Program-made: the position numbers and the translations under genes
Notes under the pieces: model-generated
What the model saw: the letters and a program-made list of their open reading frames with translations, nothing else
The model's database searches: none
What the model was told of the DNA's origin: nothing
Shown: positions 23,135-30,505 of the stretch, piece by piece
Numbering within the stretch: the stretch's first letter is position 1
Layout of the letters: each line of letters opens with the position of its first letter
Source: Rutpela maculata
Lineage: Eukaryota; Arthropoda; Insecta; Coleoptera; Cerambycidae
Direction of reading: 5' to 3'
Length of the DNA: 64,000 nt
Assembly: GCA_936432065.2 (NCBI GenBank)
Contig: OW386290.2
Location: 143,355,677-143,419,676 of the forward strand

Positions 23135-23724
23135 TATTTCCACATCCAGTGGAAGTATAGAAACGCAAAAAAAAAATGTAAAAATTTTTATTGTTCAAAT
23201 AAGCTTAGAATGTCATGAAATGTCGAGATTTTAAGTTTGAGCAAAAAAGTCTGTCGCTCTGTCGGTCGGTCCCGTCTGTAACTTTTTTGTGCGCACGATT
23301 ACTCTGGAACCTTTTAATATATTGACTTGAAATTTGCTACATGCATGTATTTTAACGAGATCTGGAAGATCATATTTTGATCTTATTCCGTCGAAGGGTT
23401 GGAGGAAATGGGGGTAAATGGGTAAATTAAGCAAGTAAGAGCCCATAAAATTGGTATTTAGTATAAATAAGAGAAGCTAAGGTCCCAAAAAAGTTTGTTG
23501 GCATTAGCCCACCCCATTATTAAAGGTGGTGATAAAAATAAAATTGTGATTTAGTGTGTATACAAGAAGCAAAGGCCTCAATTTTATTTTTTACTTCATC
23601 CACCCCCACTACCACCATTGCCTCCCCCACTACCGATGTGACATATCTTTTTATTGTTTCTTTTTCTTTGTGAGAGACTTGGATAGAAAATCTGGATGTG
23701 GAAGTAGTGATTCCTTGGGCAGCG
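23135..23724 (-). mobile_element. H1 hairpin-ended repeat, near full-length
   Basis: The hairpin end (CCACATCCAGTGG with flanks) is at 23138-23157 and the other end, CTGGATGTGGAAGTAGTGAT then TCCTTGGGCAGC, is at 23693-23724. Between them lie, in order, the GTCTGTCG microsatellite, GTGCGCACGATTACTCTGGA, GACTTGAAATTTG, GTAAATGGGTAAATTAAGCA and CCACC-rich blocks. No coding frame and no target duplication. It sits in the spacer of the 21917-25277 inverted repeat. Confidence 0.82.
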
Positions 23725-23860
23725 TTTTTTTTTACAATTTTACAAACATCTTATAATTTAAGCAATCACGCGTTATTGCTATGTTATGAATTAAATGTTT
23801 ATTTCGCTGTTTAAAACAAATTAAATCAATATTGATGTCTGTCAGTTTAAATTAAATGAA

Positions 23861-24031
23861 ATGCAAGAAAATGAGGAAGTTATTGAAAATGTTGATATAA
23901 ATAATGACGATGATGCCAATGATTGTCTGTACGCAGAAATGCGAGATGAAACGGACAGCGAGTCCGACACAGGAAGTCAACCTAAAAAAAATGAGGACAG
24001 AAAAATAAACTTTATTTTGTATATTCAATAA
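23861..24031 (+). CDS. Short acidic frame, possible transposon protein tail
   Basis: ATG at 23861 to TAA at 24029 encodes 56 residues: QENEEVIENVDINNDDDAND, then an acidic/Ser stretch (DETDSESDTGS) and a basic end. An AATAAA overlaps the stop. Its composition resembles acidic tails of insect transposon-encoded proteins, such as the one near 60015-60131. No family is identified and it could be chance. Confidence 0.25.
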   Translation: MQENEEVIENVDINNDDDANDCLYAEMRDETDSESDTGSQPKKNEDRKINFILYIQ

Positions 24032-25277
24032 ATTAATTTTTAAATACAAAATGTATACCTTTTTTATCCCCAATAAGAGTAAAAACTATTCACTCGTCAA
24101 TGTCTTATCAAATAAATTGTATGTAATCTTTACATATTTATTTTATGAAGTAACGTAATTGAATGATTGAAAAATAATCGAATAATCGGAAAGCTGAGAA
24201 ATAAATAAGTTGAATTTAAAAAAAAGAACGTCCATCTAGTCACTCCTGAAGCCAAGAAAAAGAGAAATAAAGCTGCCGCCGCAGTAAAACTGTCCAAGTA
24301 CGCCAATAGCAGTAAAGGGGGAGGGGGATCTGGCGTCTAGCGTGAGCGCGAGCGCCAAGGATGCAATTTTCTCGATTTTTTTTCCATAGCCCATCTTGAT
24401 ATATAGACATGGAACTTTTTGTAAGTGATAATACATATTCTGAGGTATATTCAGTTAAATTTTCAAGTAAAAATATTTTCAAATTTCGCCGTAATCGCAA
24501 AAAACGTGAATTCTTCATATCTCGGCTCCAAAGCATCGGACCAAAATTTTTTTTTCTAATTCCTGTTTTTTTATGACAATTAAAATGCCGTTAGTTGCAA
24601 TAAATTTTATGCAAAATCCACCGAGATATTTACATTTGTTTAAGTTGCAAAATTGATTTTTTTCGTAAAAATGTCGCAAATTAAAATTTTTTTGCAATAT
24701 TCTTTTTGATTATGTAAATGTACGTCAAATACAATGTTTTTACCGAAACAAAACTGTAAAATATTAATATGATCTTTTAGTATAAGTTTGATTTTTTTTT
24801 TATAAATTAATTGCAAAAAAAATAATTAATATTTTGCAACGGGACAAAGTGCATTTCATTAAGCGTAAAAATATGTACTATTTCTCATAATATCGTTAAC
24901 ATGCAGATTTTATATCTGTTTCTACAGTACTTCAAATTTCGACGATCGAGAGATTAAATTTTTTCAGTTTCTTGTCATAAAACGTTATCAACAATCAAAA
25001 ATTCGTTCTTTGCGATTACCTACCTTATAGGGGAACCCATGATGAAGAAATTGACGGGTCGAACGTTTTTCTACGACCTTTAGAAGCGAAGATATAAGCA
25101 AACAAGTAAGTTGCAAAATTCATTTTGTTTACAAAAAGTTAGATAACCATTAAAGCCGCCATTTTGAGTGGTCAACACTATTTTTTTCGGATTCCTGACG
25201 AAATTCTGTAGGGGGTAGACTAATTTTTGGCTTGTCCCAAAACTTTCCGAGACATTTTCCTAATATCACCGGACTAT

Positions 25278-26219
25278 CAGGCATTATTGCCGCTCCCTAT
25301 ATTATACTCGTAATCGTCTTAGTGCTATTCAAAAATTTATTTCTTCTTGTTTATCTTTTTTATGACAACGCCTAATGCCCCTATAATGACTCGTTTTTAT
25401 GGATTTACAATAAAATTCTTTTTTATTTCGTTTCCAATATTCCATTGTGAACTCGGGGCGCGAATCCTTAAAACTAACCAGCCCTCCATTTTAAAGGAAT
25501 TAATTTGTGCTATCAATCAATTTTAGCGGATCCAATGCTGAGTCAATAAAAAAATTTAAATTGTATCCGAATCCACCCTCGTGAATTTTTGTTGGCGGAT
25601 CCATCAATTCCGTCAATGATTATTTAATTAGCATTTACCAACACCAACAACGGAGCGGAATTAACGGTACGCTGAATTGTTTTAATCAAAATTCCTTGTT
25701 TAAATTTCATAACTAAATATCAGGCACGTTATCCATTATTAATGTTAATTCTATTATAATATAGAATATAGTTGAAAATTTGTTGTAATAACGTATTAAT
25801 ACATGGCTGGTTAAAACTTTGTAGTCGCATACTAGAGAAAAAAAAAGTTTAAACACATCACTAAAACAGGTGTTGAAAAAATGGGGCTGGCAGTGTGTTT
25901 TTGTGCTCTTTTTAGTCAATTTCTTTAAATAATCATTTTGTAAAGAAATGTAAACAACATTTTCTTTCAACTAATAAAATTATCATTAATTTGATTTTTT
26001 TTCTACGATTATTTCGCTCATTAATGCGATAGCCAATGACGTTTTTCACAACATTGCACCAATCAGACGTCATTATTAGTGGTAATCCAACCTAGATCGG
26101 CTTCTGGCAGTACCAACACGCAAAAATTATCAGCTATAGGACATTGATAATGTACGAGATAATTTTATGACAATCGAAATCACGTTGCTCTTTCCGGTCT
26201 TGTAATGTAAATTTAATGT
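25278..26219. other. No gene seen
   Basis: AT-rich, with no recognised frame or repeat beyond short inverted words. Confidence 0.4.
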
Positions 26220-26466
26220 CTTCTTCTAATTTTGATAAATTATTTCCTGAGTATTCGTCCTTTTTTGCTCATTTCCGGTTACCGGAAATGACATAGCGTA
26301 TTTTCGGGGATAGGGCAACTCTGTTTTCCACAGTTGAGAAGCCCCCTTTCCAAAAAGTCCATATTTGTCAGGGAAATTATACAGAGTGATGGTTTTATAA
26401 GTTTTCAAAGTGAATACTGCGTTTTATCGAAATGCTACGAAAAAAATAATAATTCACAAAGTAGAC
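26220..26466 (+). repeat. Mariner-type end, inverted copy of 34779-35045
   Basis: Reverse complement of the sequence just upstream of the transposase at 33690-34745. It shares TATACAGAGTGATGGTTTTA (26385), TTTTATCGAAATGCTACGA, and TTCACAAAGTAGACTAT (26450), as well as the outer CATTTCCGGTTA..GGAAATGACA part. Homology stops after 26466, so this is a solo end. The stretch 26467-26801 after it shows nothing recognisable. Confidence 0.7.
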
Positions 26467-26801
26467 TATGGAAATAAAAGAGAACATCACTAAACGTCAA
26501 ATTAGTGTATTGGCAATGGGCCTTTTCAGTGATTTATTTTTACTGCTTTATGTGATAGTGTTTTATAAAAAAAATTTGCCGTATTTTTTTTTCATGATTT
26601 CTATTGACTATTTCATTTAAAATTTTGCCAGGGTTGATCAACCAATGAAAAGCCAGAATGAAGCAACCAACCTGTTTTTCAGCGGCAAATTTTCCTTGGT
26701 GTTTTGCTAACATAGTAACCGATTCAACAAGTGGGGCATCATTACAATGATTTTTGCAAACGTCAGTTCACGTCAGTTGTAAAAAATGTGCGAGCATCTG
26801 C

Positions 26802-26870
26802 ACGTGACGTCACAGCTAACCTCAAAAATATGTGTTTCTTAAAATTTAAGAGTATTACGCAGCTATTATT
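26802..26870 (+). repeat. Repeat R1, left part of an occupied copy
   Basis: It matches 15582-15650. Homology is interrupted exactly after AGCTATTATT by the H2 hairpin and resumes at 29622. Confidence 0.85.
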
Positions 26871-27352
26871 ATACTCTTCGCAAAAACGAAGAGTATATTG
26901 AATTTGATCGGCACATTTCTAAAATCGTAAATATCGCTCGTAAAGAAAAAATTTTCATATCATTGTGTTAGTGAACAAATTCTGAACAACTTTCAAAATG
27001 TCCGTCTGTCCGTCCGTCACGTTTCTTGTAAGCACGATAACTTAAGAAAGAAAAGTCCGATTGTATTGAAATTTAGAAAGTAAGTTAATGTTAACTAGAT
27101 GAAGAACCCTATTGTTTTTGAAGAAAATCGATCAGTAAATAAAAAAGTTATTAATTATTTAATTTAAAAAAAAACAATTCTCTTAATTTTTGTCGCTTGT
27201 ACTAAAATGGAAATCTTGCGAAATATTATTTCCATAATACATTTTTTTTTTGTTTATGAATTTTACTAATATATTTCATAGAAGTACGAGTTGAAATATG
27301 TATGATTGTCGAAAAATATATATATCGCAGACAATCAATTTTCGTAGCAATA

Positions 27353-27424
27353 TGTGGTGGTGCAGCGGCTAAAGTTTCGCGTTGCAATCCAAAGGTCCCG
27401 TGTTTGAATCTCACGCAGGTTGGA
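27353..27424 (+). other. tRNA-derived sequence inside H2
   Basis: A-box-like TGGTGCAGCGG at 27357-27367 fits the consensus at its fixed positions. AAAGGTCCCGTGTTTGAATC at 27391-27410 mirrors the variable loop plus T-arm of a tRNA, with B-box GTTTGAATC. The anticodon stem does not pair, so it is not a functional tRNA. It may act as an internal RNA polymerase III promoter or be a captured tRNA/SINE piece. The H2 copy near 59662 keeps a similar A-box region (ATCCAATGGCTAAAG). Confidence 0.45.
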
Positions 27425-27473
27425 TATTTTTTTTTCATATAATTTTTTTCACAACAAAAATGGTATCACAAAA

Positions 27474-27488
27474 TTTAGGATGTCCAAA
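27474..27488 (+). repeat. Target-site duplication, left
   Basis: TTTAGGATGTCCAAA is identical to 29504-29518 and lies next to the 3' tail of the jockey LINE. Confidence 0.92.
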
Positions 27489-29503
27489 TCAAATCAAATC
27501 AAATCAGATTTATTTCATATTTAAAATACAATTTCTTCTTGACACTCGTTTCCGTGTCCAGCCGGACATCCGTTAGCCAAGGCTCCGCGGCAGTTGAAGG
27601 GCTGGGCAGGAACGAGGTCGAGACAGAATAAAATAAATTAACACAATTACCCTACTCCTACCTACCTAGTAGGTTCATTAGGGAAGTAAAATAGTCTTAT
27701 GTCTTACGACTTAACATAACTGAAAAATTTAACAAATATAAATAATTGTAGAAAAAGCACATGCATTATTTTAAATTTGCATTGTTGAGACAGGAAATCA
27801 ACTCACTGAAAATACCTGCTGTAGATAATGACACGTAAAAAGAGAAAGGCTATGCCATGCCGTTGAACTTTTTGTAATTATTAAGTTTTGGTACCAAATG
27901 TTTTTGAAATTTTAAATAATTATATATGTTTTATAAGTTTTCAAATTTGGAATAATAATTTAGAAACAAAAATAAATAAGGGATAAAAAACAAAAACTAC
28001 ATAAAGAAAAGAAGAAAAAAAAGTTGAGAAAAGTGAGAGAGATTGGGTAATAAGTTTAGTTTTAGTACAAGAATGGGTGGCTACAAGGGCTGTCGAAAAA
28101 TGGGCAGCGCCTGGTATGGTAATTTGTGTTTAATCCGAAATGGTGCATTATGCTCTCTTATTCGTGTAATGTTGTTTGTTAGCGGACTATCATCTAGTTT
28201 AAATTGATAAAATTTTTGTGATATGGTTTTGATGTACTCCGCTAGTGGAACAATGTCGTTACAACGGGCGTATAAGACTCTGAGGGAGGTGTATCTGCTT
28301 GAATTTGATATGAGGCGTAGGAATTTTCGTTCTAACACGGAGAGTTTTTTAATCGTTGTGGCAGACGCGCTGCACCATGCCGGCGCTGCGTATGTAAGAG
28401 CTGGCCTTACGACGGTCGTGTATATCAATTTCTTGTTATTTCTATTTAGTCTACTATTCCCTGCCATTAGAGGGTACAGACTCCTAGACAGGGAATAGAC
28501 CTTGCGTATAGTTTCGTTTATGTGCTTGTTGTAAGTCAGTCTGGTGTCTAAATGAACTCCTAGATACTTCACAGATTCTTTTGTTTGAATTTTGACCCCC
28601 TTGATCGAGATTGGTGTAATAATTTTGTTTTTCGTGAAATTCTGGGAGAAAACCATAGCCTCCGATTTCTCTTCGTTGACCTTGATTTTCCACTGGTCAT
28701 AATACGTCGTTGCCCGCGCCATGTATGCTTTAAGCAGCATGTTAGCTGCCTGAGCGCTGTGGCTATGTGCATACATGGCCGTGTCATCGGCGTACATGGC
28801 CAGCTTGGTATTAGGAAAAGACGGAAAATCAGAGACGTATAAATTAAATAATTTAGGTGAAAGACATGACCCCTGCGGGACGCCCGCGCGAATGTCCCGT
28901 GTTGTGGAGAGTTTGTTATTCACCCGTACTTGCAGCGATCTGCCCGTCAAGTACGAGTAAATTAGTTTAATAATATGACTAGGAAAATTATAGTTGTGTA
29001 GTTTATATATCACCCCTGGAATCCAGACTGTATCGAACGCTTTCTCGATATCTAGGAGCACCATGGTGGTACTCTTCCCGAGGTTGTATTGCACCTTGAC
29101 ATCGTTAACTATCCTAACAATCTGTTGTGTTGTGTTGCGTCCTTTCTTGAAACCGAATTGATGCTCATCATCGACGTGAAGTCCCTCCTGAGCAGAATTA
29201 ATTCTGCTCAGGACGACCTTCTCCACCAATTTAGAAATAGTTGATAGTAATGAGATGGGTCGGTAACTGCCAGCGAGTCTGGAATTCTTATTCGGCTTCA
29301 GTATGGGGACCACCACAGCGCATTTCCATTGGTGAGGCCAGTGCTGTAATCGCAGGATCGCGTTAACGATGTATACAAGCTGAACAATACCCTTCCTCGG
29401 TAGATATTTAAGTAGCCTGTTATCGATACCGTCCTTTCCCGGAGCTTTATTATTTGCTAAAGTCTTGATTAACTGCATAATTTCGGAAGGTTTGACCATG
29501 ATG
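27489..29503 (-). mobile_element. Young jockey-type LINE, 5'-truncated
   Basis: A 2,015-bp minus-strand insertion with a perfect 15-bp target duplication. It starts (29503) immediately before the RT domain, so endonuclease and ORF1 are lost by 5' truncation. It ends in a pentanucleotide-like tail (TTTGA units on minus). The 3' UTR spans 27489-28080. The open RT frame and perfect duplication make it the youngest datable insertion in the window. It sits inside the H2 repeat. Confidence 0.9.
28081..29499 (-). CDS. Jockey-clade reverse transcriptase (partial ORF2)
   Basis: An unbroken 472-residue frame from the first ATG inside the element; the frame also reads in from the flank. Early RT block NNKAPGKDGIDNRLLKYL is near residue 17 and SYRPISLLSTISKLVEK near 78. 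Motif A, LLDIEKAFDTVW, is near 149, motif B, AGVPQGSCLSPKLFNLY, near 206, and motif C, MYADD, near 235 with both catalytic Asp present. The thumb has VKYLGVHLDTRLTYNKHI near 309. The C-terminal part has RPALTYAAPAWCSAS and LERKFLRLISN, typical of jockey. There is no RNase H domain, as is normal for this clade. The endonuclease that should precede it (full ORF2 about 900 residues) is missing, so it cannot mobilise itself. No promoter of its own is evident. Confidence 0.9.
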   Translation of the reverse strand: MVKPSEIMQLIKTLANNKAPGKDGIDNRLLKYLPRKGIVQLVYIVNAILRLQHWPHQWKCAVVVPILKPNKNSRLAGSYRPISLLSTISKLVEKVVLSRINSAQEGLHVDDEHQFGFKKGRNTTQQIVRIVNDVKVQYNLGKSTTMVLLDIEKAFDTVWIPGVIYKLHNYNFPSHIIKLIYSYLTGRSLQVRVNNKLSTTRDIRAGVPQGSCLSPKLFNLYVSDFPSFPNTKLAMYADDTAMYAHSHSAQAANMLLKAYMARATTYYDQWKIKVNEEKSEAMVFSQNFTKNKIITPISIKGVKIQTKESVKYLGVHLDTRLTYNKHINETIRKVYSLSRSLYPLMAGNSRLNRNNKKLIYTTVVRPALTYAAPAWCSASATTIKKLSVLERKFLRLISNSSRYTSLRVLYARCNDIVPLAEYIKTISQKFYQFKLDDSPLTNNITRIREHNAPFRIKHKLPYQALPIFRQPL

Positions 29504-29518
29504 TTTAGGATGTCCAAA
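29504..29518 (+). repeat. Target-site duplication, right
   Basis: Identical to 27474-27488. It abuts the truncated 5' end of the LINE. Confidence 0.92.
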
Positions 29519-29621
29519 AACTAACATTATTTACAAGAAAACTGCGAAGAGTATCCTATAGAATGTGTAACAATTATATATAAAAAGCTCAATAAATTGG
29601 CGAAGAGTACGTTTTTAGCTT

Positions 29622-29750
29622 GTTAAAATTTCTGCCTGGTTCCCGTATTTTCAACTAAAATTTAGTTCAGCGTAATGTTTATGAAGTACTAAATACTTTG
29701 TCCTAATAAAATTGGACTCTTTTTGTAGGTTGGAAATCTAACCTGTAATT
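29622..29750 (+). repeat. Repeat R1, right part of an occupied copy
   Basis: TTAAAATTTCTGCCTGGTTC through GGAAATCTAACCTGTAATT matches 15650-15775 and completes the R1 copy interrupted at 26870. The following 29751-30058 is AT-rich and unassigned. Confidence 0.85.
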
Positions 29751-30058
29751 GGCAGTCTATTTTTATTAATCAAAAATACTGAAAAATTATTTAGGTGAAT
29801 TTTTAAATATTTGCATGGAGCCAGTACGGCTCCAAGCTAAAAATGTGTATACAAACATTAAAAATAAGAATAAACTGGAAAAACTTAAAATCTAAGGTTA
29901 TGTTGGTTACATGATGCAGATGCACTATAACGGCCCCAAATGTTCAAGATTTGGTGATTTATGTATTTATTTTTTTAAATTTACTTCCTATATCTAATAA
30001 ATTTGTTTTCTTTTGCCTAAATTTTTATTCATGAAATAGTCATGACGAATACCATTCG

Positions 30059-30250
30059 TGATATAATTTCTTCTGGCAAAATTTAATGATTATTCTACTC
30101 GAGTATGTTGCTTTGGCAATTTCGCTCTTGATATTGACAAAAATAACTCACCTGACGGCTCGTTATTTTCATCTGTCAATGTCAATCGCGAAATTGCCAA
30201 CCAACAAACTCTCCTAATAATCACTAAATTTTGCCGACAAAATTATATCA
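30059..30250. repeat. Palindrome with ~90-bp arms
   Basis: The left arm has ATATAATTTCTTCTGGCAAA, GATTATTC and TTGGCAATTTCGC. The right arm has GCGAAATTGCCAA, AATAATCACTAAATTTTGCC and AAATTATAT. The centre reads AACTCACCTGACGGCTCGTT. It has the same style of GC-richer centre as 17657-17752 and 48957-49075. Confidence 0.8.
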
Positions 30251-30465
30251 CTTATGATATTATATATGAAAAAAAAAATTCAAAAGTGTGGAAATAAAGC
30301 ACCTGCTTTGAACGTGACGTCACGCACTCACCTTAGTGACGTCGACGAGCCTACGACCTTCATATCGGTGTATCATAAAGTTGGTTCCCTGCTTTTTGAC
30401 AGTTGACGTTGAAATTGACACTTTGACAGTCGTTTCTCTTTAGTTTGAATTTTTGTGTTCAGAAA

Positions 30466-30505
30466 ATGTTTAAAGAGTGCTTTATACCAACATGTACAAA
30501 TAATA
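30466..30505 (+). pseudogene. Possible THAP-type N-terminus, interrupted
   Basis: An ATG at 30466 encodes MFKECFIPTCTNN before running into AAT repeats that appear to be the tail of the adjacent LINE. A Cys-x4-Cys pair directly after the start, with Ile-Pro between, is how THAP zinc fingers begin. Upstream (30320-30465) is GC-richer sequence with GTGACGTCAC and GTTGACG/TTTGACAG repeats that could be a promoter. No continuation was found beyond the LINE. The call rests on 13 residues. Confidence 0.3.

Larger units (their letters stand above)
21917..25277. repeat. 3.4-kb inverted repeat with ~1.1-kb arms
   Basis: The left arm (21917 to about 23055) and right arm (about 24137 to 25277) are inverse copies with moderate divergence. 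The outer ends read ATAGTCCGGTGAT and ATCACCGGACTAT. Shared landmarks include the GGGGGTAGACTAATTTTTGG, GAGTGGTCAACACTATTTTT and CTGTCCAAGTACGCCA blocks. The arms contain no recognised coding sequence. The ~1.1-kb spacer holds a full H1 copy (23135-23724) and an acidic frame (23861-24031). It could be a giant foldback element or a head-to-head pair of insertions. Confidence 0.85.
26871..29621 (+). mobile_element. H2 hairpin-ended repeat, split by a LINE
   Basis: The left end is a perfect 10-bp hairpin, ATACTCTTCG-CAAAAA-CGAAGAGTAT (26871-26896). The right end, at about 29598-29621, carries GGCGAAGAGTACGTTTTTAG, so ACTCTTCGC is repeated inverted at the far end. Removing the LINE (27489-29503) and one copy of its 15-bp target duplication leaves about 720 bp. 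Inside are GTCTGTCCGTCCGTCACG, AGCACGATAACTTAAGAAAG, TTGAAATTTAG and a tRNA-like stretch (27353-27424). No obvious target duplication exists when compared with the empty R1 at 15650. This architecture (subterminal inverted repeat, one terminal stem-loop, microsatellite core, no duplication) resembles Helentron-type non-autonomous elements. Confidence 0.65.

Noticed and set aside
28223..28498. 91-residue plus frame with an ATG
   Set aside because: Shadow of the jockey RT on the opposite strand.
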